A DNA stretch of 64,000 bases from Tetradesmus obliquus (taxonomy: Eukaryota > Chlorophyta > Chlorophyceae > Sphaeropleales > Scenedesmaceae). Location: contig CP126197.1 of NCBI GenBank assembly GCA_030272155.1, forward strand, positions 248,001-312,000. Reading direction: 5' to 3'. Positions 45,397 through 57,151 of the stretch are shown one piece after another (position 1 is the first letter of the stretch; each line of letters begins with the position of its first letter). The position numbers were made by a program, and so were the translations under genes. Below the pieces are notes generated by a model that saw only the letters and a program-made list of their open reading frames with translations, was not told the DNA's origin and made no database searches.

Positions 45397-48152
45397 GCCT
45401 CACCAGCAGGCCCTTCACGTTGCCGCCTGGAGCAGGGCAGAAGTGGTACTGCAGCACCGCGTACAGCTGCGCTGGCGTGGGCGTGATGGGCAGCGTGGAC
45501 AGGCTCTGGTTCAGGGCCTGCAGCAACAGAAGTAACACAGCTATTGTGAGCGGGATGCTGCTTTGATTTGGCAACCTTTTATAGGCGTGATGGGCAGCGA
45601 GGACAGGCTCTGGTTCAGGGCCTGCAGCAACAGAAGTAACACAGCTGTTGTCAGCTGAGGATGCTGCTTTGATTTGGCACGCTTATATAGGCGTGATGGG
45701 CAGCGTGGACAGGCTCTGGCTCAGGGCCTGCGGGATGGACAGCCGCAGAGCTTACGTTATATACCACACTCACTGTTACAAGTTACATACCCCAGTCACT
45801 GTTACACGTCACATACCCCACTGAACCATGGGCCTGGAATCCTTTCAGCAGCCAACCAGGAGCTCCTAGGGCTGATGTGACCCCGACGCTGCACTTTGGT
45901 AGCGGCCACCTTCTTGTGACGTCCACACACGGCTGTATATGTGGGGCCAGGGCACACGCTTGGGTCTCGTTGCCAGACATGCGTGTCATTGAGGCGACTG
46001 TATATCTGATGTTTTGCGACAGCCTCTACACCGTGTTGCCTGCTACAAACACAGCAGAGGACTCCTTCGCTGTGCAGCAGGCAGTCCACTAGCAGTCCAC
46101 TATGAAGCAGCAGCCACTTAATCATAACCATGCTGCCACTCACGTCGTTGGTGGGTGCCAGCAGTGTGCCGGGTGTGCTGTCTACTCTGTCCACTCTGGC
46201 AGTTCAGCAGCGCTACATGCAACAGCTGCCACTTTTTGATCAAACTGTATGTTAACTCACGTCGTTGGTGGGTGCCAGCAGTGTGCCGGGTGTGTTGTCA
46301 ATCTGGTCCACCACGCAAATGTTGAGCGCATGCTGTGCGTCTTTTTGCCAGACATGCTTGTTATCAAGGCTATTGTAGCCGTGATGTTCCGTGACAGCCT
46401 CTACACAGTGTTGCAGGGTACAAACACACCAGATGACTCCTTCGCTGTGCAGCAGTCAGCTCAGTAGCAATATGCAGCAGCAGCCACTTCTTCATTATAT
46501 TATCATCATTTCTTCCACTCACGTCGTTGGTGGGTGCCAGCAGTGTGCCGGGTGTGCTGTCGATCTGGTCCACCACGCTGATGTTGAGCGCGGCAGAGAC
46601 CTGCTGCAGCACGTCAAACAGCGAGGAGAGCTCCGGGTTGCCTGCTGCCGCCGCAGACACGGAGGGGAAGATGTCGTACGCGTTAAGCACCTGCAAGCAA
46701 TGCAATACAATGCATGTCAGGACTGAACCTGCCCCCGGCACGAGCCCATCGAGACGTCACTCCGCACGTGAGGGTGATGGGAAGCAATGCCAGGCAAGGC
46801 GGCAGAAACATCAGATAAGGCAATGATGCAACAGCACTTGCTGGTGGCGCGCAGGGCAGGTGGCTACAGCTGTGGTTTATACAGCAACATGATCTTGGCC
46901 ATCAAATGCTGCTGCCATATCACGCTGTGAGTGCCAGAGGAGTTGGGCAGACGGCACAGTGCAGCAGCCCATGCAGAAGCTTCTGTTTTGAACTACCAAC
47001 AAGCTGTTTGCGCCTGGTGAGGAAGACCAGCGCAACCGGAAAACCGCAGCATAATTTGCCATTAAAACTATATTCACATCATCGTTTAGTCTGCGGCTCC
47101 TGCTGTGGGCTTGAATGCTGCACCGGGGTGCAGACACCTCGTATGACACTGGTGTTGCTGCCTGCAACGATTCCATGGTAAACCTGCCATTCGCCTCACC
47201 GAGTTGATGGTGTGGATGACGCCACCTCCCAGCACAAAGTTGTCCTTGGAGGCGAATGTGACTTCGTTGCCCTGCTCGTCAACGATGTGGGTCACCGCAA
47301 ACAAGCGGGGCATGGGGCGGCTGTGCATGCTCTTCCTGCTCCACTGCCAGTCCCCGGGGGCGCGCTTGGACACAGATGGGTCAACCACAAACGTAACCGT
47401 GTGCGGGGTCGCTGTCCATGCGTTACTGCAGAGGCAGCAGCAAAGCATTGCAGCCACAAACATAGGGTTAACAAAGGGTGCTGTACAGCAGCACACCACA
47501 ACTGGCAGCAGCAGCAGCCTGCATCAGTTGGAAGTGCACGTGCTGTGCGGGGCGGCTGTCATGTGATGTGTGCTGATACTTCCAGGTGATTGCTGCTGAT
47601 ATGCAAACACTGCAGCTGTCAAACCGTCAGCGTCATAATCTTGCCAAACAATCATGCGAACTTGTCACTACTGTGGCTTGGGTTGCCACTCACCGGTAGC
47701 GGACGCTGAGGGCGATGGTGCTCAGCTGCCAGGCAGGCGCACTGCAGATCACCAGCAGCAGCAGCAGCAGGTAAGCTGCCGGCAGCAGTGGCGACGCATC
47801 ACACAGGGTTTGCCATGCATGCAAGGAAGCCTCAGCTGTTCAATAAACATACAAACAGGGATCATGGTGCTGACTGCACAACAAGCTGCTTGCAGGACAC
47901 ACACCACTTGGAGCGCCAGGAGCCTTCGGGCAGGGGGGCGTCTGGACCAGCATTGCTTGCAGGTGAACGGTTGTGCATTTACCATGCCTAATTCTGTCAT
48001 GTTACACACCTCCTCAGGATGAAGTGGTAGGTGAGCAGCTTGGTGAGGAAGTTGTTGAACACCTCGGGGTAGGCGGTGACGTTGCCCCTGAACTGCGCCG
48101 CGTATGCGGCCACAGCCTGCAAGGAAGCAGCAAGCGACAGCAGCAGCAGCAG

Positions 48153-48183
<31 letters not shown>

Positions 48184-48206
48184 GCAGCAGCAGCAGCAGC
48201 AGCAGC

Positions 48207-48265
<59 letters not shown>

Positions 48266-49261
48266 GCAGCGGCGGCGGCAGTGACAGCGGCAGCAGCAGC
48301 AGCAGCAGCAACTTCAGGAAGTCCCCATGCACTTGTTGGTGGGACCGCTACCAGCCACAGCAAACGGCAGCACTGCGGCATGACCTGCAAAACCCATGTC
48401 ACACAGCAGCGCATAGCAAGCAGATGCATCTGGCCAGCGCAGCGCAACCCACACAGAACTTACCTCGTTTGTGGGCAGCGCCAGTGTGCCAGTGAAGGGG
48501 CCCTTGAGTGCGGCGTCCAGCCCAATCGCCTTGATCAGGCCGGCCACTGCGCTCAGGCTGGGCGTGCTGCTGATGTAGTCCCAGGCAGTAATGGCGCTAC
48601 AGCTGCCGCAGTTGCCCTTGGGGTACACGTACGGCTTGTTATCTGCCTTGCCAGGCTTGACGATGCCATCATTGACTGGGAATGAGGCCCCGGCATGGGC
48701 GTTGCCTGCAGCAGGTGGCGTCCAGACGTGTGCGGCCATCAACATTTGACTAGTGCTGACTGTGCTCAAATTCTCAGGAGCCGATGCGGCGAGGACATGG
48801 CAGCTGCCTGATGTGTCTTTGAGGTTGTATATATGATGTATGCATGCGGCCGTGTGCTGCAGGCCAAGATGGCTGCGGTAAATGCATCCATTGGCTTGCA
48901 GCACAGCCGCTGTGCTGGCGGCCAGCAGGATGGCCTGGCCCGTATGGAGCAACAATTCAGCAGCAACATTCCTGTCAAGGCCCAGGAAAGACGGGTGACA
49001 GCCTTTTGCTTCGCTGGCGCGTTGAAGTACCACCGTCAGAGCGGACAAACTGGCAGCAGCTTGCTGTGAGCTGCTGGCTACTGGATGCGACAGCTGCTCC
49101 AAACGCTGCCGCCTCGCATTAAAAGACGCAACAGAGCAGCACAAACCACAAATAAACAAGCAAAAACTATTTTACTAGCGTTTGCAAGCGTGCTGCTGCG
49201 CTCCACGGCCCGCACCGAACAACGCCAGGCAGACCAGTGCTGCCACCAGCAGAGAACGCAT
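43554..49261 (-). CDS. FAS1-A: secreted two-FAS1-domain protein, 405 aa, eleven exons
   Basis: Exons: 49261-49216, 48705-48464, 48116-48010, 47741-47694, 47425-47200, 46690-46523, 45517-45404, 45125-45102, 44644-44535, 44033-43961, 43613-43554. Sum 1218 nt, all phases agree. Exon 1 encodes only the signal peptide (MRSLLVAALVCLALFG). FAS1-1 (about 45-223): AWDYISSTPSLSAVAG, GPFTGTLALPTNEV, TKLLTYHFILRR, GGGVIHTINS. FAS1-2 (about 224-405): VLNAYDIFPSVSAA, PGTLLAPTNDV, LQYHFCPAPGG, AGHVVDKVLIPP. Exon 8 is a 24-nt microexon (YFKFKANK), three nt shorter than its 27-nt counterparts. No GPI signal or transmembrane segment is seen after the second domain. Introns hold several partial exon copies and long CAG tracts. 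A cell-wall or matrix adhesion role is inferred from the FAS1 family. Confidence 0.88.
43815..43990 (-). repeat. Partial copy of the 3' end of FAS1-A exon 10
   Basis: The block GGTCAAACTCAGCTCA and the following exon end recur about 117 bp apart (about 43827 and 43944). Only the right-hand copy belongs to the full exon. Confidence 0.8.
44487..44521. repeat. (CTG)n tract in FAS1-A intron 9
   Basis: About 11 CTG triplets on the + strand, 12 bp past the exon 9 donor in the sense direction. Confidence 0.9.
45340..45397. repeat. (CAG)n tract in FAS1-A intron 7
   Basis: About 19 CAG triplets on the + strand, immediately past the exon 7 donor in the sense direction. Confidence 0.9.
45481..45735 (-). 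repeat. Three tandem copies of the 5' end of FAS1-A exon 7
   Basis: GCGTGATGGGCAGCG starts at 45481, 45585 and 45691 (periods 104 and 106). The first belongs to the real exon; the others, upstream in the sense direction, keep an acceptor-like CTGCAG but not the exon's 3' half. Confidence 0.85.
45955..46560 (-). repeat. Tandem duplication carrying the 3' end of FAS1-A exon 6
   Basis: The exon 6 end (CACGTCGTTGGTGGGTGCCA on the + strand) is present at 46521 (real), 46259 and 46142. Longer flanking sequence, including CCAGACATGC and CCTCTACAC blocks, is shared between about 45970-46140 and 46345-46500, so duplications of more than 100 bp happened at least twice. Confidence 0.8.
48139..48305. 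repeat. Long compound CAG/AGC tract in FAS1-A intron 2
   Basis: Nearly continuous CAG units with short breaks over about 165 bp, starting some 20 bp upstream (sense direction) of the exon 3 acceptor. It gives long false Ser, Gln, Ala, Leu and Cys frames on both strands. Confidence 0.9.
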
Positions 49262-51127
49262 GGCTGCGACGGTCGTGATCTGCTCCTGAATGGGAGATCC
49301 TGCAACCAGGCAGCAAATAAGGCGCCATACAAGCACACATTCAGCACTGGGGTGACGATACGACGTAAGAGATCATACGGGCGCACCTGCGCCCAGCACA
49401 GCGATCGTGAACACGCAAACCAAAGCTGCGTTCGCTATAGTGAACGAAACGACTTGAGATGCTGCCAATGGAGGCCATTGTGCTCGTAGCAGGAACCAGT
49501 AGCTATCGAACCGGTCACTGCTACTGCCCATCAGCAACCAGCTGCGATGAGCCCAAATACAACATCAGAAAAATACTATAATGTTGTTCGGCTAGCGTGG
49601 CATGCAGCTGGCTGGATATGCTGAGCGGCACAATCACTCACCAGGCACTGAGCTGCTACGCGCAGATGATCAAGAGTGCAATTGTACCAACACAAGCAAT
49701 GGACACTTGATACTGCTGTTGGCAAGGTCGTTGCAGCCAGGGGTTGCACGCAGGCGAACCTGATATAAACCTCCGGAACCCTGTAATGTCCACTAGCAGC
49801 TGTAGTAGGCTGTCGGGTCTCTGAAAACGTTCATTTGATGGTAATCATGGATTCTGTCTGCCGATGCGAACCGTGTCACCCGCGTCAACGTCTGGCGGGG
49901 TGACACCCGTGCGTCATGCCTGGTGACACTGGCAGGAAGCTGCAGACATCCGCTGTTGTGCTGTTCCTTGATTACTGCAGGTTCCGCTGTTAAAGACTAC
50001 TGTATCATTCTCTTATCACAACTCGGCACGTGCACACAGCGATGCGTGACCTTGTCTTCAGTAGAGGAGATGCACGTGCATCTGCTGTGCACAGCTGTCT
50101 GCATGGCATCATGGGCAGTGCCCGGGAATGCGCCATCACCCAAAATAGTGTACAGCTAACATACCAAGTTCAACATCACCCGATGCTCAATGCAGTGCAG
50201 CTGCTACAGAAGCAGTGCTGTTAGCACTGTTCGGCGGCAGGCTGATGCTGCTTCAAGCAGAAGTGCTGCGGCAGCACTGCAGCATGCGGCCATTATAGTG
50301 TTGAGTGCACTGTGCAATCGGCTTTGCAGAACTGGTCAGTGGTTGGATAGCACAGCCGCCAGCCTGGGCCAGTTGGCAAAGGTGGCGTAGAGACTGCGAC
50401 TGACACGCAATGTGTCCTGCGTGAAGCCTGCTTTGCCTCCTGCTCATGCATGCACATAATGTCAAAGTGGCACTCGAAGTCAACTGTAAGAAACACATGC
50501 ACCTGACTCTGGCCAGACGGCCATGGTGCTTGCAATGCTGATGCGCATGACAGCGCATGTTGCGTCATTGCGTGCCAGCTGGCTCATACAAGACTGCTTG
50601 AAGTTACGACAAAGTTCAAACTGTCACCAGCCAGAACAGAGTGTTTCCATTGGACAGTATGTTCACAGAGTTCAAAGGTAGCCGAAGCAGGACTTGCTGT
50701 AAGAGTTCACACCAGCCGTGCATCATGATGGATGTGACCCGACAATCATATCTACTGCACGCAGCATTTAATATGGTAAATGCCGTGGTTCTTTGCTGCG
50801 CGTTGAGGCCATCATCAACGGAGCTGCAGGTTAATTGGTTTATTGATTTTGGCGGTACTGCTTGCTATCATCACCACTTCACTATTGGCCGTTGCTTTGC
50901 ATATCACAAGCAGTCTATGACATACCGCATCAATTAAGTTTTGCATGTTTCTACTACACCGCGGCTTCCTGCAGCAGTACAGGCGTTGACGGTGCCTTCG
51001 CCCGTGGCTGTCCGCTCCTGCAGTTCAAGATTGCCAGTGATTGGCAGTGATGTTGCCACGTATAATAAAATAGGTCGGAAGCCGTACAGGGCAGCTGGCA
51101 GCTGGCTTTTCGGTGGAAGCAGCAGGC
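49262..51127. other. Divergent intergenic region between FAS1-A and the coiled-coil gene
   Basis: Upstream regions of two divergent genes. A near-repeat GTCACCCGCGTCAACGTC / GGGTGACACCCG occurs at 49875-49910. TATAATAAAATAG (51060-51072), about 60 bp before the coiled-coil gene start, is a possible TATA-type element. No gene is supported. Confidence 0.45.
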
Positions 51128-54100
51128 ATGCAGTACCCACAGAGCAAACCATCCCGCCTATCCCTGGCTGTTGCTGAGCCAAGCACGCCAGCGTACGGCA
51201 GCAGAACCCCGTGCAACGACTTTGGGTGCATCTGGCAGCTGCATGAGCAATCACCAGGCGGCAGCACAGAGCAAGACAGCAGAGCACCGGACGCAGCACA
51301 TGACTCCTTGCTGCCAGAGCGATGTACTTCGCCTGTTCCACACAGTCCCATCTTGATGCACCGCCCTGGCCATGCTCCTGCAAGCTTCAGCATCAAACCC
51401 ACGCACATGCAATGCCCTTTACAGCAGGAGCAGCTGCCCTTTACAGCAGACAGCTGCACCTCCCCCCAGCACCAGCAGCAGCAGCAGCTGTTGATGGGCC
51501 AGCCCATGTGCCAGCAGCCTGGATCTCCCGCCTTCAATGCTATGCAGCAGTGCAGCTTCCTGCAGCAGGGTGTGTTTGAGGATCACAGCCAGGCAGCAGA
51601 CAGCAGCTGCCACGAGGACGACACCCTCATGGACTTCTGGGTCCTGCTACAGCAGACGCAGCACAACCTGCAGGTGCGGCAGCACATGCAGCAGCATGCG
51701 CACCTTGTGCTACAACAATCTGCTTGATTTTTGATGTATCACAGCACATAACGCCTCTCTAAATTCACTTGTGAGGGAAGAATTGGTCTCAGCCATTTGT
51801 GGCAGCATCAGTGGCAAACTGGGCCTGCCTCTGTACACGGCCTCACCTGCTGGGGCTTCTCGCTGCTTGCAGGACATGCTGATGGACCTGGAGACCGCCA
51901 AAGACCTGCCAGCCATATACATTATATTGTATGTTTGTTTATCACAACTGCACCCACTGGCATCTCCATCTTGCAGGACATGCTGGTAGACCTGGAGACC
52001 GCCAAAATCGAGCTGGACCTGGCGCGCGGCCGCGCTGACGAGGCGGGCCACGCAGCAGACACGCTGCGCGTGCAGCTGGCGGCGGAGCAGCAGCGCAGCG
52101 CGGCGCTGGAGTCCCAGCTGCAGCGCAGCCAGGCACAGTGAGTGTGGCTTGCAGTGTGGCTTGCAGGAGAGTGCCTGCAGGAGACGCAGCGGGTGTGCCT
52201 TGCAGTGTGGCTTGTAGTGCCTGCAGGAGAAGCAGTGGTTGGGCCTTGCAGTGGGCTTGTAGTGCCTGCAGGAGAGGCAGCTGGCCAGCTGGTGAGGCTG
52301 GTGTTTGGTCAGCAGCCCAGGCAGCGTGCTGGGCTGGGCAACCTGCACAGGATGTGATGGGTGAGGCGTACATGGCACTGGCAGCGGTTGCTCGCTGGGC
52401 ATCTCTGGTTGGCTACTGCTGCTTACTGTGACTTGTCGAGCTATTTCCTGCAACGGCGCAGGGAGGCAGCTGCTGCGACACGCGCAGCAACCCTGACCCA
52501 CCGCAATGCTGAGCTGACAACTAAAGTGAACCAGGCACAGCGAGCAGCAGCAAGCATGGAGCTGAAGCTGGAGCGCCTGCAGGCGCAGCTGTCGGCAACG
52601 CAGCGCAGCAATGCAGCATCTGCAGCAGCCGCTGCGGCAGCCAATGCGGCAGTGGCGCCCGCTGCTGCGGCAGCGCAGGAGGCGGCTGCTGCAGCTGCCA
52701 ATGCCATTGCTACTCAACTCAAGTCTGAGTTGAGCGCGGTCAAGTCTGAGCTGGCTGCCAGCCAGAGCAGGGCTGCCAGGGCAGAACTGGAGCTGGCAGT
52801 GGCACGCACCAGGGTGCTGGTGGCGCAGCAGGTGCGGGGGGTTGGCGTGCTTGAGCAGCAAGATCAAGAGCTTTTGCTTGTTGATGATTACACATGAGCA
52901 ATGAACACAGCGCCCAAGCTGTTGCTGCAACAGCCGATCCCTTTAGTCAATGCTGCCCTGTGTGCCGTACACGCTGCCAGAAACACCATCCGCTGCGTGC
53001 TGTACATGCTTCAGTTTACTCAAACCTGCCAGACACAACCAGGCCTGTCACTGTCTGCACACCCTGCAGGAAGCTGCTGTGGCGGCTGACCGCTGCCAGG
53101 GCCTGGAGCGCCAAGCCGCCAGCCTCACCAGCCAGCTGGCAGCAGCAGCAGCGCAGGCTGACGTGGCAGCGGGGGAGCGGCAGCAGCTGCAGGCAGCCAT
53201 CGACAGCTTGACGCTGCGGCTGGAGCAGAAAGAAGCTCGCATGCGCAGCAGCATGGGCGCGCTGGCAAGGGCCAGCAGCTCGCTGCGCGCCAGCCTGGCC
53301 AGTGCGCAGGTGCGGCGGCTGGCACGATATGCGATGCCGTAACGCGCTGTATGTCGGCGAACACGATATGGTTCAGGCAACATGGATGTCTGCTCATGCG
53401 TTGAGACTGTGCACTGTTGTGCACATGCCTGACGGTGTCTTGCTGCATGGTTTGTTGGTGTGTTTGCAGGGCTGCGGCATGGACCAGTCGCTGAGGAGCT
53501 CCATGCAGCTTCGAGGCTCCTTGCAGCTGACTGCTGAGCTGCGCAGCTCAGCGCACATGACTGCAGGCTTGCTGCAGAAGGCACAGGACGTACGCGCCAG
53601 CTGGCAGCAGCAACGGCAGCAGCAACAGTCAGGGGAGCAGCAGCAGCAAGAGGCAACCGACCAGCAGCAGGTGCAGGTGCAGCAGCAGCAACAGCAGGAT
53701 CAGGGGCCTTGCATGGTCGACTTCCAGCATGCAGATGGCTGCGTAGAGGGCACAGCTGCAGGGTTGACTCAGCAGGAGCAGCAGGAACAGGTGTGCAGCA
53801 CAGCTCCTGCAAGCAGTAGCAGTGGCACCAAGGCTGACAGCGGCACTGTACGGCCCAGCAGTCCCTTCGCAGCTGTGCAAGCAGCAGCCCCTGATGTGTG
53901 CAGCAGCAGCAGCAGCAGTCAGGAGGCCAGTGAAAGTCATGCCCAGGTGGCTGGTCAGCAGGAGCTTGGAGCCAGCAGCAGCAGCTGCAGCATGCTCAAG
54001 GCTGCCCAGCCAACTCTCAGCAGGAGGGCCAGCAGCAGCAGCTGCAGCAGCAGCGTCTTCAGCCACGCTGCTGTCGACAAGGCCTCGCCTATCTTCAAGC

Positions 54101-55386
54101 AGCGCAGGCCCTCTGAAGCTGGCTCACGCAGCAGCAGCAGGGGTGGCACAGTGCCTGTTACTGCCGGGTCAGCCCGCAGGCCAGGCGGCAGGTCATCAGA
54201 CGGGGCTGCTGCTGCTGCTGCTGCGCAGCCTCTTGCAGCGGCAGCTGCTGCTGCAGTGGCGGCAGGCAGGGCAGCAGCGCTGCCGCCCAGGCCGCCCCGT
54301 GGCAGCTCTGCAGGCAGCACACCCCGCAGCCCCATACTACTCAGCCCGCGCCACTCTGGGTTCAACTATGCCATGAGCCCCACACAATCATCCACACCGC
54401 TGTTTGCCAGCCCTTGTGCAAGCCGGCGCACTAGCAGCAGCGGCATGGTAGATGAGGCTGCTACAGCAGCTGGCTGTCAGCAGCAGCAGCAGCAGCAGCA
54501 GCACCGCCCCAGCAGCAGCAGTAGCACCGGCGGCGTGCTTGACGCTGCTGCATCAGCAGGTGCATCGGACCTGGCAGCAGCTGCAGGCCCAGCTGACAAG
54601 CCATCACCGCCAGCAGCACCAGCAGCAGGAGCAGCAGCATTCAGCAGTGTCGACAAGCTCATCATCAGTGGCAAGGCCGCCCTGACAGAGTCACTGGAGC
54701 AGGCCTGGCTGAAGGCTGCTGCAGCAGCTGCTGCCGGGCCTGATGCTGATGCTGATGCGGATCGTGCCAGCCGCTGGGATGTTGGAGCCTCAGTGGAGGC
54801 TGGCTCAGCTTCAGCAGCAGCTGCTGGGTCGGGCGGACTGCTGCATGACAGTGGCAGTGGCAGGGTGCTGAGCAGGGGCGACTCCGAGGGTGCTGCTGAC
54901 TGTGAGGGACCAGGCTCAGGGCAGCTGTCCACAGGGGGTGTGAGCAGCTTGGTGGCCAGCGGTGGACTGGCGTGCTGCTACAGCAGCAGCAGCAGCAGTG
55001 GTGTACAGAAACCTACAGAGTGCAATGGAGGTACAACAGACAGTGTGCGTGAGCCGATTCATGTGGAAGCTGCGGCAGCTGCAATGCCGGCAGAAGCAAA
55101 GGCAGGGGTGGATGCGAGCTTGAACAGCGATGCAGAAGCATGCGGCAGCTTGGTGCTGCTGCAGCCAGTGCAGCCAGGGGAGGAGGCACAGATCAACAGC
55201 AGCAGCAGCAGCAAGCATGTGCAGCAGCTGCTGCTTGCTGCGCTGCTGCCTGTGGGTGCGGTAGCTGCTGCAGCAGTGTGTGGCGCTCTGGGGCACAACA
55301 CCAGGTATAAGCGAGCCAGGAGGGCAGTGCCTGCAGCAGGCGACAGTGCAGTGGCAGCAGCAGGGGTCGGCAACGCTGCCCCTTGA
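51128..55386 (+). CDS. Coiled-coil protein with Ser-rich region and C-terminal transmembrane anchor, 1077 aa
   Basis: Exons: 51128-51673, 51977-52137, 52462-52831, 53070-53309, 53470-55386. Sum 3234 nt with matching phases. Residues 1-182 are Gln/Pro/Ser-rich and end in TLMDFWVLLQQTQHNLQ. Residues 183-439 form a long Ala-rich coiled coil (DMLVDLETAKIELDLARG, NAELTTKVNQAQRAAASM, LKSELSAVKSELAAS). Then comes a long disordered Ser/Gln/Ala region with SP and TP sites (ILLSPRHS, YAMSPTQSSTP). About 31 residues before the end is a single hydrophobic segment (LLLAALLPVGAVAAAAVCGAL) followed by the basic HNTRYKRARR, a tail-anchor arrangement facing the cytosol. A tether or vesicle/organelle surface scaffold is plausible but unproven. 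The first exon's start context and any 5' exon are uncertain. Confidence 0.75.
51862..52014 (+). repeat. Tandem copy of the start of coiled-coil exon 2
   Basis: Acceptor plus GACATGCTGATGGACCTGGA at 51871 recurs at 51977 (GACATGCTGGTAGACCTGGA), period about 106. The first copy has no matching donor and reads toward AT-rich sequence, so only the second is used in the model. Confidence 0.85.
52139..52300 (+). repeat. Short tandem repeats in coiled-coil intron 2
   Basis: Three imperfect units built on CTTGCAGTGTGGCTTG and GTGCCTGCAGGAGA follow the exon 2 donor. Confidence 0.75.
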
Positions 55387-57068
55387 TTTGACGCTGGTGG
55401 CGACAGCTGCATCATCTGGCAACAAGTGCAACGGCTTTCAGGACTGCAAAGCATAGCATGCCATAGAAGACAAGGGTTACCAACAGGTTCATAGGTGCAG
55501 ACTGAGTTTGGTTCGGGCTGTTGTCAGGACAGGCGACTGCAATCCTTGCTGGACAGTGCAAGCTGCTGCACACATGCGACTTCTTTATGCATGCACTTAT
55601 GTGGGTAGCTGTGCAGTTGTGTTTTGACCGTGTTGAGATGCTTGAAGTGGTTTTGTTTTGTGCAGCAGACCTTTCAACACAACGCAGTGTGAGGGACAAC
55701 TGTACTGCGAGTGGGTGCGAGGGTGGGTGGGTTGTGCGCATCACGCTGCAGGACGTTTGGCAGGTGCCAAGTAGCTCTAGGCAATCACTTTGCAAGGTGC
55801 AGCCTTGGTAGCATGCACCTGGTATGCTTAGCTTGGCAAGGGTTCAGTATGTGCACTGCGTGAAGATCTCCTGCCACTTGTAGTTAGTCCTGGTCAGGGG
55901 GCATCACGCGCGCGGGTTCTGAGCAGTGCTGCGGCACTGCACAACACCCTGTGCAACTGTCAGTTTAGGCACAATGGTTAGGACTTGGCAGCAGCTGTCA
56001 TGACGTCGCCGTAGCAGAACCTATGCTGTTTGATATGTTGAAGTACAATGCAGGGCCAACTACGTGGCAAATAAGCTAGTCGAGCCGTTGATTGTCTACT
56101 AGCACACAGATAGATTTGATTTTGTTCCGGGATGCGTCACAATGTACTTGTTTCCTGGTGTCTGTCTGCCACAGGCAACTGCCAGATAGGCAAATTTGTG
56201 CTGCTGCAGCTGCTTGCTAGGCAGCTGAAGCAACACCACCCAGACAGTAGAGGGTTGTCATGTGAGACTGTTATAGGCGTTCACCCCTTTCCCGAGGCAA
56301 CCACGAGCATGCCGTGTGCATCACATTTTAGCAGTAGTATTTTTCAGTGCCAGGTGTTGTAGGGCGGTGCAGGTGCATTCAGCAGCCTTCCTTGCAGCAG
56401 GAGTTGGACAGTGTAGCCGGTAGTTGGGCAGGTAGGCATACAGCATGTCTCACATTGGCTCGGTCATGGTAGAAACGCACACAGTAGGTGCGCTGTAGGA
56501 TTAAACAGCAAAGCCTTGAGACGGCTGACATGTTCGATGATTGCACAGATGTGTGTGTGCATGCGTGAGCTTTTGTGCACTGATGGTGCGTACTGTGTTG
56601 GCATGCATGGTGCATGAGCGTCCTGGTTGTGTATGTTGTGCGTCAGGAGGTGTGCCTTGCCGGGAGTGTGTTGGAAGAGGACGATGTTTGTTTGAGGTTG
56701 ACCAACCAGCAAACTGTGCTCACATCACCTGTGGCCTGGTTACTCCTTGTGATGAGATTATGTGTAGGTTACACACGGCAAGGCAAGACCGCCGCGTAGC
56801 TCTCGCCCGTGTGTCAATATGGCTCTTTGTAAGGCTGGCTGCAGTGCAGCGTATGCATGCTTGCTGCTTCCCTGCACGCTGCAGGCTGTCTCAGCGGCGC
56901 ACAAGGCGGCGCAGGGTTGCATCACATGCATGCAGGCTGCTGCCTTGGCTGAGGCTGGAAGCTGCTTGGTGCCGCCTGCCAGTCAGGCAGATGAAGGCAG
57001 CATGGGCGGCGTCACAGCTGCTAGCTGCGGTGCAGGGCGCTGTATGGGTGTATTTAGCAAATTATCTT
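55387..57068. other. Intergenic; one weak + strand frame at 56819-57091
   Basis: Mostly featureless. A + strand frame with ATG 56819 encodes a Cys/Ala-rich, signal-peptide-like start (MALCKAGCSAAYACLLLP) and then a small Ala/Gly-rich segment. It ends only by running into a LINE tail at 57069, so if real its C-terminus has been replaced by the insertion. No family match. Confidence 0.35.
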
Positions 57069-57151
57069 CTGAGCCTCTCGTTGGCTCCTGACTGGGGTTC
57101 CCACTCCTTGTTGAGTGGAGCATGTAATGTTATGTGATGTAATGTATCTTC
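57069..57151 (+). mobile_element. Very short LINE 3' tail, family 1, with 7-bp target-site duplication
   Basis: About 75 bp matching the end of the 21.9-kb remnant (GAGCCTCTCGTTGGCTCCTG, TTGAGTGGAGCATGTAATG) with an ATGTAATG-type tail. TATCTTC occurs immediately before (57063-57069) and after (57145-57151), a credible 7-bp target-site duplication. The near identity to the 21.9-kb copy suggests the family moved recently. Confidence 0.8.

Noticed and set aside
48139-48305. Long open frames on both strands made of Ser, Gln, Ala, Leu or Cys runs
   Set aside because: They are CAG/CTG microsatellite readings inside a FAS1-A intron. The same applies to runs at 10942-11004, 19665-19735, 24598-24658, 32357-32420, 45340-45397 and 63296-63350.
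56541-57137. 198-codon + strand frame
   Set aside because: Irregular Cys/Arg-rich composition, runs through the LINE tail, and has no domain signal.
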